From Verrucomicrobiota bacterium (lineage in GTDB: Bacteria > Verrucomicrobiota > Verrucomicrobiia > Limisphaerales > JAGWYX01), in NCBI GenBank assembly GCA_018969165.1, contig JAGWYX010000134.1, positions 1-8,090 on the forward strand: a stretch of DNA of 8,090 nt. Direction: 5' to 3'. This document shows positions 1-7,088 of the stretch, one piece after another; the stretch's first letter is position 1, and each line of letters begins with the position of its first letter. A model generated the notes under the pieces. It was not told where the DNA came from. It saw only the letters and a program-made list of their open reading frames with translations, and did not search any database. A program made the translations under genes and the position numbers.

Positions 1-791
1 GTTTCCAGGGCATCTTCCGCGTCAAGGTCACCGAGGACGGTGCCGGGCTCAAAGGCGAGACGCTCGAACCGCTGGTCAAATCGGATGACCCGAACTTCCG
101 GCCGGTGGCCGTCGGGGTCGCCCCGGACGGCTCGGTTTATTTCCTCGATTGGTCCAATCAATTGATCGGGCACATGCAGCATCATATTCGCGATCCCAAC
201 CGCGACCACATCCACGGGCGCATTTATCGGATCACCTACCCGAGCCGGCCGCTGCTCAAGCCGGCCGCGATCGATGGCCAACCGATCCCGGCCTTGCTCG
301 AATTGCTGAAGGTGCCGGAGAACGACGTCCGCACCCGCGCCAAAATCGAGCTGGGCAAACATGACCCCGCCGCGGTCATCGCCGCCGTCAAGAAATGGAT
401 CCCGACACTCGATCCGCACGATCCGGCTTACGAGCATCACCTGATGGAAGCCCTGTGGGTCCACCAGTGGATGAACGTCGTGGACGAGGACCTGCTCAAA
501 CGCATGCTCCGCTCGCCGAATTACCACGCCCGCGCCGCCGCGACTCGGGTCCTGTGCTATTGGCGCGACCGCGTGCATGATCCGCTCGGCCTCCTGGCGG
601 TCCTGGCCCGGGACCAAAGCCCGCGCGTCCGGCTCGAAGCGGTCCGGGCCTGCAGCTTCTTTAGAACCAGCAAGGCCGCCGAGGTCGCCCTGGAAGCCCT
701 CGAAAAGGAAAAGGATCCGGACCACCCGGATTACTACCTCAAGTATTGCCTGGACGAGACCATGAAGGCCCTCGACAAATACACGCGGTGA
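1..791 (+). CDS. C-terminal part of a PVC-type beta-propeller/HEAT 'membrane-bound dehydrogenase' domain protein (5' truncated)
   Basis: The reading frame is open from base 3, so the gene begins before the window; 262 codons are visible and it ends at TGA 789-791. Visible residues 1-80 look like the last blades of the sugar-dehydrogenase-like beta-propeller of PVC proteins (TIGR02604 type): a PDGSVYFLDW stretch, then IGHMQHHIRDPNRDH and HGRIYRITYP. Residues about 90-255 are alpha-helical repeats of HEAT type, for example SPNYHARAAATRVLCYWRD and SPRVRLEAVRACSFF. Such proteins are exported and often end in a c-type heme domain. This one stops after the HEAT repeats with no CxxCH; the next gene, in the same frame, carries that domain. 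The two probably act together in an extracytoplasmic oxidation reaction. The substrate cannot be told from the sequence. The family call is firm; the dehydrogenase activity is only the family's name. Confidence 0.82.
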   Translation, partial: FQGIFRVKVTEDGAGLKGETLEPLVKSDDPNFRPVAVGVAPDGSVYFLDWSNQLIGHMQHHIRDPNRDHIHGRIYRITYPSRPLLKPAAIDGQPIPALLELLKVPENDVRTRAKIELGKHDPAAVIAAVKKWIPTLDPHDPAYEHHLMEALWVHQWMNVVDEDLLKRMLRSPNYHARAAATRVLCYWRDRVHDPLGLLAVLARDQSPRVRLEAVRACSFFRTSKAAEVALEALEKEKDPDHPDYYLKYCLDETMKALDKYTR

Positions 792-841
792 TTTGCCGGA
801 GCACCTTGTTGCCGACGAATCCGGGGCATGAATTGGGACCA

Positions 842-942
842 TGAACCGAAGCCCCTCCTCTCCCGCCCTTCGGGCACCCTCTCCCCCGCTGCCAGCGGAG
901 GAGAGGGCCGGGGAGAGGAGGCACCCTTTCTCGCCCGGTTCA
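842..942. repeat. Palindromic intergenic element (three-way-junction fold, REP/MITE-like)
   Basis: This is a nested inverted-repeat element. Outer 7-bp arms TGAACCG (842-848) and CGGTTCA (936-942) enclose a perfect 11-bp stem, 854-864 with 911-921 (CCTCCTCTCCC/GGGAGAGGAGG). Inside are two hairpins: 865-875 (GCCC-TTC-GGGC) and 877-907 (CCCTCTCC/GGAGAGGG plus an inner CGCT/AGCG). The base composition (runs of CCCTCTCC and GGAGAGGG) is typical of dispersed intergenic palindromes in high-GC bacteria, but copy number cannot be judged from one window. It lies between the two halves of the propeller/heme system, and its transcript could fold as a processing or attenuation structure. Being open in one frame, it can be mistaken for coding sequence. 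Confidence 0.7.
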
Positions 943-986
943 CGGCGAGGCGCCTTTCGTCGCCCGGTCCATGGCGGCCGAGCCCC

Positions 987-2864
987 GTGCCAACGCTCCT
1001 GCTTCGGTACGGATGCGTGTTCCTGCTGGCGGTTCTCACCCTCTCCTTGGTCCGGGCTGCTGAGGAACCTAAGCCATTCTTCCTCCCCAAAAACCCCGTC
1101 GCCGCCGCTTACGTCCTCGGCCGACTCTCGAACAAGGAACTGATCGCCGCGCCTCGGAGTGAGTTCGTCTATGTGGCGTTGCTCGAACGCAATGGGCTCG
1201 ATAAAAAGTACCGACTCGAAGCCCTGCAGGGTTTGGCAAAACTCCACGGCACCGATCCCGTGACGGAACTGTCGGTCGAATTGGGGCGACTCGACCAGAA
1301 GGGCGAGACCCGCGCGGAAATCCTGCGGGACCTGCTGCCCCTCCTGTTGCAGGTCGCCCCGGCGGAACTGGCGGCCAAGCGCGCCGCCTTCGCCGAGTTG
1401 ACCGTGAATGCCCAGGTGCCGCTCACGCGCCAGATGGCATGGGCGGCCCTGGTCACCGCGGATGGTTCGCCGGAGCCGTCCTGGCAACAGGCTGCGTCCG
1501 AGCCGGCCAGGCTGGTGGACCTGCTTCTGGCGGTGCCGCTGATCCGTGCGGCGGGCTTGCGGGCATTGTTTTATCCCAGGATCGAGCCCTTGCTGCAGCA
1601 GGCCAATCCGGCCGTGGTGCGGCGCGCCGCGATTACCGCCATCGCCACCGTGCCCGGTCACGACGGCCCGACGTTCAACACCTTGGCCAGCCTGGTCGAG
1701 TCCGGAACCGAGCGCCCCGCGGCGGTCGCCAGCCTGCAACGGCTCCCGCGCCCATCCTGGCCCAAGGACCTGGCCGCGCCGCTGATCGACAGCCTGATCG
1801 CCTGGCTGCGGCAGGTGCCGGTGGAGCAGCGGACCGGCACGGACGCCGTGAACGCCTTTCAGTTGGCCAGCGACCTGGCAACCCTGTTGCCGGCCGAGCA
1901 GGCCAAGGCTATCGGGAAAACCCTCCGCGCCATCGGCGTCAGTGTCTTCGTCATCCACACCATTCCCGAGCAAATGCTGTTCGACAAATCCTTGCTCGTC
2001 GTCGAGGCCGGCAAACCGCTCGAGATCATCCTGGTCAATGAAGACTCGATGCCTCACAACATCGCCGTCATCAAGCCGGGGACGGTCGAGACCGTCGGCC
2101 TGGCCGCGGAAAAAATGGCGCCGGACCCGGACGCCCAAGGTCGGCTTTACGTGCCGGAATTGCCGGCAGTATTGTATGCGACCCGGCTGGTCGATCCCGG
2201 TCAACAGGCCCGGCTGAGCTTCACCGCGCCGGCCGAGACGGGCGACTACCAGTACGTCTGCACCTTCCCCGGGCACTGGCGGCGAATGGTCGGCACGTTG
2301 GCCGTAGTCAAGGACGTCGAGGCTTACCTGGCCAGTCACACGGTGTCGGCACCCAAACTGACCGAATGGAAACTGGCCGACCTGGCGGCGGCTGCCGCGC
2401 GCCTCGGACCGGGGGCTAACCCGGCGGCGGGCCGCGAGTTATTCACGAAGCTGGGCTGCGTGCAGTGTCACAAGGTCGGGAGCCAAGGCAACACCTACGG
2501 GCCGGACCTGACCGGGGTCTTCCAGCGCTGGCAGGACAGTCGCACCAATGTGCTGGAGCAAATCCTGGAGCCCTCGAAGGTGATCGCCGATCGCTACCGG
2601 AATTATGAATTCGAGCTGGCCGACGGCGACTCGGTGTTTGGCCTGGTGGTCCAGGAGGACGCCGACACGGTGACGATCCAGACCGGGCCATCCGAAAAGC
2701 TCATCCAGAAATTGAAGAAAACTGAGATCAAGGAGCGTCATCCGCAGCCCTCGTCGGTCATGCCGGTGGGGCTGTTGAACACGCTGTCGCAGGAGGAGAT
2801 TTTCGATTTGCTGGCCTTTTTGGAATCCGGCGGGCGCGTCTCGAGCGCCGCTCACCCTCACTGA
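987..2864 (+). CDS. Secreted HEAT-like/azurin-type cupredoxin/c-type heme (CxxCH) protein
   Basis: Probable extracytoplasmic electron-transfer protein of 625 residues. Residues 1-24 form a signal peptide (LLLRYGCVFLLAVLTLSLVRA, cleavage near RAA). About 25-310 is helical and HEAT-like (YRLEALQGLAKL; NPAVVRRAAITAIA). About 318-440 is a cupredoxin: MPHNIAV supplies His357, and CTFPGHWRRM supplies Cys425, His430 and Met434 with the spacing of azurin, so all four type-1 copper ligands are present. About 480-615 is the PVC heme domain (TIGR02603 type): CVQCH at 491-495, with Met592 in SSVMPVGLL as likely axial ligand. The frame is also open upstream to an ATG at 828, but those 53 codons cross a palindromic element and would bury the signal peptide, so GTG 987 is preferred, although no clear Shine-Dalgarno is seen. 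The preceding gene, in the same frame, is the likely partner. Confidence 0.85.
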   Translation: MPTLLLRYGCVFLLAVLTLSLVRAAEEPKPFFLPKNPVAAAYVLGRLSNKELIAAPRSEFVYVALLERNGLDKKYRLEALQGLAKLHGTDPVTELSVELGRLDQKGETRAEILRDLLPLLLQVAPAELAAKRAAFAELTVNAQVPLTRQMAWAALVTADGSPEPSWQQAASEPARLVDLLLAVPLIRAAGLRALFYPRIEPLLQQANPAVVRRAAITAIATVPGHDGPTFNTLASLVESGTERPAAVASLQRLPRPSWPKDLAAPLIDSLIAWLRQVPVEQRTGTDAVNAFQLASDLATLLPAEQAKAIGKTLRAIGVSVFVIHTIPEQMLFDKSLLVVEAGKPLEIILVNEDSMPHNIAVIKPGTVETVGLAAEKMAPDPDAQGRLYVPELPAVLYATRLVDPGQQARLSFTAPAETGDYQYVCTFPGHWRRMVGTLAVVKDVEAYLASHTVSAPKLTEWKLADLAAAAARLGPGANPAAGRELFTKLGCVQCHKVGSQGNTYGPDLTGVFQRWQDSRTNVLEQILEPSKVIADRYRNYEFELADGDSVFGLVVQEDADTVTIQTGPSEKLIQKLKKTEIKERHPQPSSVMPVGLLNTLSQEEIFDLLAFLESGGRVSSAAHPH

Positions 2865-4036
2865 CTCCATGCCTCGCGGAGGAACCGGACGAAGTTCCCG
2901 TGGGCGATCGCGGCGACATCCGCCGCGCTGTAGCCGCGCGCCCGCAACAGCTCGGGGATGCGCGCCAGATCGGCGATGCTGTCGAGGTCGGCCGGGGACT
3001 GCTCGCGGCCGAAGGCCCCGTCCAGGTCCGAGCCGATGCCCGCGTGGCGCGCGTTGCCGGCAACTTGACACACGTGGTCGATGTGCTCGACGACGCGCTC
3101 CAGCTTCAATCCCACCGCCTCGGGCCGGGTTTGTCCCTTGATCCAGCCCGGCACCAGCATCCAGGCATCGAGGGCGGCGCCGATCACGGCGCCGCGCTGC
3201 GTCAACGCGCGGATTTGTTCGTCGGTGAATTGTCGGGGATGCGGCGTCAAGGCGCGGCAATTGGTGTGACTGGCCCAGACAGGGCCGTGGAAATGATCGA
3301 GTGCCTCCCAGAAACTCTCGTCGCACAGGTGGGTCACATCCAGGATAATCCCGAGCTGGTCCATGCCGGCGAGCAGTTCCAGTCCGCGCGGGCCGAGGCC
3401 GCCGGTGGCGTCGGTGCCCTGGGCGTAGGTGCCCGGCCCGTAGTGGGCGGGGCCCAGCGCGCGCAGCCCCTGCGCGAAGGAGAGTGGGAGGTGCTTGAGC
3501 GTCACGATCGAGTCCGCCCCTTCCAGGCTCAGGATGTAGCCGATGGGCAGTCCAGCACCCGACGGGTCCACATCCTGGCCCGTTTTCACCGGCTCGGCAG
3601 GCGGGGTCGGCGGCGGCATCTGCCCGCGCGCGTCGGCGCCGGTGGCGGGCGGCCGGGCTTCTTCGCCGGAGCCTGACTTGTCCCAAAGACGCAGGTGCCG
3701 TTCGAGGTCCTCGAGGTTTTTGATTTGGACCAGCTCGCCGCGCGCCTCGAGGGCCCGGTACCAGGCCAATTGACCTTGGGTTTGCGCCCAGGCCTGCTCG
3801 GGCGAGTGCCAGCCGGGCAGCCGATTGCCGGGTTTGACGTGCCGGGCGATCTGGGTGGCCACGCACAGGCCGATGCGGCCCCGGCGCATCTCCGGCAAAC
3901 AAACCGTGCCGCGGCCGCGATCCGGTTTATCGGTCAGGCCAACCTCGCGTTGGCGCAGAATGGAGAGCGGCTGCGTCAGGTCGCGGTTCCACTCAAGGGC
4001 GTTCATCGCCAGATCCAGGTGGGCGTCGAAGATCAT
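2858..4036 (-). CDS. Membrane dipeptidase family (peptidase M19) dipeptidase
   Basis: Zinc dipeptidase of the renal-dipeptidase family, 392 residues. The family hydrolyses dipeptides and, unusually, tolerates a D-residue at the C-terminal position. The expected binuclear metal ligands are visible: His6 and Asp8 (DAHLD), Glu172 (SLEGAD), His236 (DVTHL) and His257 (ASHTN), plus the substrate-contacting Asp337 in GIGSDLDG. The protein begins at the HxD motif with no signal peptide, so it should be cytoplasmic despite the family name. Residues about 121-163 are a Pro/Gly-rich stretch (including PPPTPPAEP) inserted before the Glu172 strand; it looks like a surface loop. It is the last gene of a four-gene operon: its ATG lies 4 bp after the permease stop, which suggests translational coupling. 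Its 3' end overlaps the convergent copper/heme gene by 7 bp. Exact substrate unknown. Confidence 0.9.
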   Translation of the reverse strand: MIFDAHLDLAMNALEWNRDLTQPLSILRQREVGLTDKPDRGRGTVCLPEMRRGRIGLCVATQIARHVKPGNRLPGWHSPEQAWAQTQGQLAWYRALEARGELVQIKNLEDLERHLRLWDKSGSGEEARPPATGADARGQMPPPTPPAEPVKTGQDVDPSGAGLPIGYILSLEGADSIVTLKHLPLSFAQGLRALGPAHYGPGTYAQGTDATGGLGPRGLELLAGMDQLGIILDVTHLCDESFWEALDHFHGPVWASHTNCRALTPHPRQFTDEQIRALTQRGAVIGAALDAWMLVPGWIKGQTRPEAVGLKLERVVEHIDHVCQVAGNARHAGIGSDLDGAFGREQSPADLDSIADLARIPELLRARGYSAADVAAIAHGNFVRFLREAWSQ

Positions 4037-4040
4037 GGAT

Positions 4041-5489
4041 TTACAGCAAACGATTGGCGAGCAGGACCAGCGCCAGGGTCACGACCGAGAGGATCGTCTC
4101 CAGCACCGTCCAGGTTTTCAAGGTCTGAGTCGCGCTCAGGCCGAAATACTCTTTGACAAACCAGAACCCGCCGTCGTTGACGTGGGAGAGGATCAGTGAA
4201 CCCGCGCCGGTCGCCAGGACGAGCAGTTCCCGATTCACGCCGGAAGCCGCGGCCGCGATGGGCGCGACGAGTCCAGCGGCCAGGGTGATCGCCACGGTCG
4301 CCGACCCGGTGCCGACGCGAATCAGCGCGGCCGTCAACCAGCCGAGCAGGAGGGGCGAGAGGTGGCAGCCCCGGGCCAGATCCGCCAACGCCTGGCCGAC
4401 GCCACTGGCCTGGAGCACGCCGCTGAACCCGCCGCCGGCGCCAACGACCAGCAGGATATTGGCGACTGGGGGCAGGCAATCGTTGCTGAGCTTGAGCAAG
4501 CGTTGGCGGTCGAACCCGCGGGCCAGACCAAAGCCGGAAAGCGCCACCAGGACCGCGATCAACATGGCCACGTTCGGATCGCCGGTGAACTCGGTCCAGC
4601 GCCGGAGCGGGTCCGAAATGGGCAAGGCGAGCTGGGCGAAAGTCGAGAGCAGCATCAGCAGCACCGGCAGCAAGATCACGAACAGCACCAGCCAGCAGGC
4701 CGGCGGGCCCCCGTCCCGCACCGGTCGCCTGGTCTCGGAGTCGCGGGTCGAGCCCGGGTCGCGCGGAGGATTGCCAACGGGCGAATTGGATCCGGCTCCC
4801 GCGGCCATGGCGGACAATGGCGCGAACGCCGAATCCGCGACGACCGGTTCCAAGTCAGCCTGGCGCGCGACGAATCGGGCGAAGACCGGCCCGGCGATGA
4901 CGGCGGCCGGGGCGCCGAGCAGCAGCGCATACAGGATCGTTTTGCCCAGATCGGTTTTGCCGAGCACCTGGTTGAACGTCCCGATGGCGGCCAGCGGGCC
5001 GGGGTGGGGCGGCAGCAGACCATGAACCACGGACAACCCGGCCAGCAAGGGGATACCCAGAACCACCACGGATTGCTGCGTTTCCCTGGCCACCGACCGG
5101 AGCACGGGCATCAGCAGCACCAGGCCGACCGTGAAAAACACCGGAATCCCGACAATCAATCCGACCGCCAGCATCGTCCAGCCGGCGCGCGGCGCGCCCA
5201 AGCCGGCGATGAGCTGGCGCGCGACGACTTCCGCGCCGCCGGACTCGACCAGCAACTGCCCGAGGATGACGCCCAGCCCGACGACGACCGCGATCGAGCC
5301 GAGCATCGCGCCGACCCCGGCTTGAAAGCCGGTCGCGATCTTCGCCGGTTCCATTCCGGCGCAAACCCCAACAAACAACGCGGCCAACATCAGCGCGATG
5401 AATGCGTGGAGCTTGAACCGGGTGATCCCCACGATCAGGCCGGCGACGGCGACCAGCGTGCCGATCAACAGGCGGCCGTCGTGGCTCAT
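4041..5489 (-). CDS. GntP-family permease (gluconate/D-serine type proton symporter)
   Basis: Inner-membrane secondary transporter of 482 residues, with many hydrophobic segments through most of its length. Family signatures are GIPVFFTVGLVLLMPV (114-129), HGLLPPHPGP (156-165), RVGTGSATVA (391-400) and the C-terminal SHVNDGGFWFVKEYFG followed by QTLKTW (435-460). GntP members import gluconate and related sugar acids, and one branch (DsdX) imports D-serine. The neighbours, a D-serine dehydratase-like enzyme, RidA and a dipeptidase, make a D-amino acid or small hydroxylated substrate more likely than gluconate, but sequence alone does not settle this. The protein is longer than the usual 440-450 residues because of a hydrophilic loop at about 232-265 rich in Pro, Arg, Gly and Asp, between two membrane segments. 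The ATG is 3 bp after the stop of the PLP-enzyme gene; no Shine-Dalgarno is evident, so coupled translation is likely. Confidence 0.9.
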   Translation of the reverse strand: MSHDGRLLIGTLVAVAGLIVGITRFKLHAFIALMLAALFVGVCAGMEPAKIATGFQAGVGAMLGSIAVVVGLGVILGQLLVESGGAEVVARQLIAGLGAPRAGWTMLAVGLIVGIPVFFTVGLVLLMPVLRSVARETQQSVVVLGIPLLAGLSVVHGLLPPHPGPLAAIGTFNQVLGKTDLGKTILYALLLGAPAAVIAGPVFARFVARQADLEPVVADSAFAPLSAMAAGAGSNSPVGNPPRDPGSTRDSETRRPVRDGGPPACWLVLFVILLPVLLMLLSTFAQLALPISDPLRRWTEFTGDPNVAMLIAVLVALSGFGLARGFDRQRLLKLSNDCLPPVANILLVVGAGGGFSGVLQASGVGQALADLARGCHLSPLLLGWLTAALIRVGTGSATVAITLAAGLVAPIAAAASGVNRELLVLATGAGSLILSHVNDGGFWFVKEYFGLSATQTLKTWTVLETILSVVTLALVLLANRLL

Positions 5490-5492
5490 GGG

Positions 5493-6596
5493 TCAAATGG
5501 TCAACCGCCGGTCCCGCGCGGCGACCTGCCAGCGCTGGGTCGCCTCTCCGTTTTCGATCACCACCGCCTCGGCGTGGAGCGCGACGGTGGGACAGATGTG
5601 CCACGGCACGCCAAAGAGACAGTCGCCGATCCCCAACCGGGTGGGAGCCGGCGTCTCGACAACGAGGTGTTCCTCGCTATGCGCGACGGCGGTCGCCTCC
5701 GGCAGATTCAGGAACCGCACCCGCGGCGGGGGGTTCTCCGAGGCCACCGCTTTGTGACCGAGGTCGAGGCAGAGCCGGTTGGCGCCGGGTTTGCTGACCA
5801 CGCGCGTCAGCACCAGCGCCGCGGGCGCAAAGCCCAGGTCCGGAAACTTGGCCTCGTAACCGGCGTCCCAGAACACGCAGGTGCCGGGGCTGCACTCGAC
5901 GTCGCCCCGCCGGGCGTGAAACGGAAACGTGGGGGTGCCGCCGGCGACGACGCGCGGGACCGGCAGTCCGGCCTGGCGCAATTCGTCCCGGAGCCTGGAG
6001 ACGGGTGCCCACGCCGTCTCGCAATGGGCGGCGCGCGCGGCGAGGCTGGCATCGTGAATGTGCCCGTCATAGGCGTGCAGCCCGCCGGGCCTGAGACCGG
6101 GCAAGTGGGCGATCAGGTGGTAGATTTCGTGGGCGCGCGGGCCCGGCGCCACGCCCGAACGGTGCTGGCCGCAGTCGATGTCCAGCAACAATTCCAGGCG
6201 GACGTTTGCTTGAACGCTGGCCGCGGCCAACGCGCGGATCGCGTCGGGATCATCGGCGATCGTCAGAAAATTTGTCTGGGGGAAGGCCTGGATCAACCGC
6301 AGCAGCCTGGCGACATTCGGTCCGACCGGCGGGTAGGCCAGCAGGAGATCTGGCACGCCGCAGCCGGCCGCCAGCTCCGCCTCGGCAATCGTCGCGCATT
6401 TGAACCGGCTGATCCCGCGGGCGGTCTGGAGCCGGAGCACCTCGGCCAGTTTGTGGGTCTTGAGGTGGGGCCGGAGTCGCGTCGGGTCGCCGGCGATGGT
6501 GAGCATCCGCGCCAGGTTGGCGCTTACGCGCTCCGGATAGACCAGCAGGGCGGGGGAAGGGATTTGGTCGGCGTTGCGGATGGAGTACCAAGCCAT
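5493..6596 (-). CDS. D-serine dehydratase/D-threonine aldolase-like PLP enzyme (fold-type III)
   Basis: PLP- and metal-dependent enzyme of 367 residues with an alanine-racemase-like N-terminal barrel. RPHLKTHK (42-49) supplies the PLP lysine, Lys46, at the position used by eukaryotic-type D-serine dehydratase and D-threonine aldolase. The C-terminal metal site is PWHICPTV, with His333 and Cys335. From family knowledge, an H-x-C pair is typical of the zinc D-serine dehydratase branch, while D-threonine aldolases use H-x-D with Mn2+ or similar. This suggests elimination of D-serine or a related beta-hydroxy D-amino acid to 2-aminoacrylate. A 3-hydroxy-D-aspartate or D-threonine aldolase activity remains possible. 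The ATG at 6596 is chosen over an in-frame GTG at 6614 because GGGAGG lies 5 bp upstream of it. Second gene of the operon, 30 bp after ridA-like and 3 bp before the permease. Confidence 0.86.
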   Translation of the reverse strand: MAWYSIRNADQIPSPALLVYPERVSANLARMLTIAGDPTRLRPHLKTHKLAEVLRLQTARGISRFKCATIAEAELAAGCGVPDLLLAYPPVGPNVARLLRLIQAFPQTNFLTIADDPDAIRALAAASVQANVRLELLLDIDCGQHRSGVAPGPRAHEIYHLIAHLPGLRPGGLHAYDGHIHDASLAARAAHCETAWAPVSRLRDELRQAGLPVPRVVAGGTPTFPFHARRGDVECSPGTCVFWDAGYEAKFPDLGFAPAALVLTRVVSKPGANRLCLDLGHKAVASENPPPRVRFLNLPEATAVAHSEEHLVVETPAPTRLGIGDCLFGVPWHICPTVALHAEAVVIENGEATQRWQVAARDRRLTI

Positions 6597-6601
6597 GCGG
6601 G

Positions 6602-6607
6602 CCTCCC
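6602..6607 (-). promoter_or_regulatory. Ribosome binding site for the D-serine dehydratase-like gene
   Basis: CCTCCC on the + strand reads GGGAGG on the coding strand, 5 nt before the ATG at 6596. It decides the start: the alternative GTG at 6614 lies upstream of this site and adds six residues. It is the clearest Shine-Dalgarno in the operon. The two downstream genes have none evident and sit 3-4 bp after the preceding stop. Confidence 0.7.
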
Positions 6608-6626
6608 GGAGCACGCCGCCGTCTCG

Positions 6627-7088
6627 CTACGCGATTTCGAACATGGCCTCGATCTCGACCGCGATGTTGCCTGGCAGTGCGGCCATGCCGACGGCGCTGC
6701 GGGCGCCCACTCCCTGGTCGCGGCCGAAGACATCGGCGAACAGCTCGCTGCATCCGTTGATCACGGCGGGGTGATCGTGGAACTCCGGAGTCGAGTTGAC
6801 CATGCCCAGCACCTTGATGACCCGCCGGACGCGGTCCAGGCTGCCCAACTCGCCGCGCAAAGTGGCCAGGATGGTCAGCCCGACCTGGCGCGCCGCGTTC
6901 TTGCCCGCGGCCAGGTCGAGGTCGGCGCCGACGCGGCCGGTGATGAGGGTTTTGTCGGACCGGATCGGGCCGTGGCCGGAGACGTAGGCGAGGTTGCCGA
7001 GCAGGACCAGCGGCTTATAGACACCGACCGGTTTGGGGGCGGGTGGTAATTCCAGTTTCAGTTCGCGGATTCGAGTTTCAGCGGTCAT
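6627..7088 (-). CDS. RidA/YjgF family enamine/imine deaminase (long ~150-residue subgroup)
   Basis: 153-residue member of the YjgF/YER057c/UK114 family. RidA proteins hydrolyse the reactive 2-aminoacrylate and other enamine/imine products of PLP enzymes to 2-oxo acids and ammonia. The C-terminal GARSAVGMAALPGNIAVEIEA holds the family's carboxylate-binding arginine (Arg130) and conserved glutamate (Glu145). YVSGHGP (35-41) matches the N-terminal strand. It is slightly longer than the classic ~130-residue RidA and resembles the long YjgF-like subgroup. The frame is open back to a GTG at 7130, but the ATG at 7088 gives a product of normal length and avoids a low-complexity lead, so it is preferred; its Shine-Dalgarno is weak. 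First gene of the operon, directly before the PLP enzyme whose imine product it could clear. Confidence 0.87.
   Translation of the reverse strand: MTAETRIRELKLELPPAPKPVGVYKPLVLLGNLAYVSGHGPIRSDKTLITGRVGADLDLAAGKNAARQVGLTILATLRGELGSLDRVRRVIKVLGMVNSTPEFHDHPAVINGCSELFADVFGRDQGVGARSAVGMAALPGNIAVEIEAMFEIA

Noticed and set aside
789..791. Selenocysteine or other recoding at the TGA between the two redox genes
   Set aside because: No downstream selenocysteine-insertion hairpin close to the TGA could be recognised, and the second gene has its own signal peptide and start, which points to separate translation.
828..986. A 53-codon N-terminal extension of the copper/heme gene from ATG 828
   Set aside because: These codons cross the palindromic element and would place the signal peptide internally; GTG 987 directly precedes a normal signal sequence.
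2439..3902. A 487-codon open frame on the - strand
   Set aside because: It overlaps the M19 gene in another frame and runs antisense into the heme domain of the convergent gene. Its product is Arg/Pro/Ala-rich with no recognisable family.
4362..7049. An 895-codon open frame on the + strand across the operon
   Set aside because: It lies antisense to four well-recognised genes, its product is dominated by Q, R, D, G and H with no domain, and it reflects the GC-rich codon pattern of the opposite strand.
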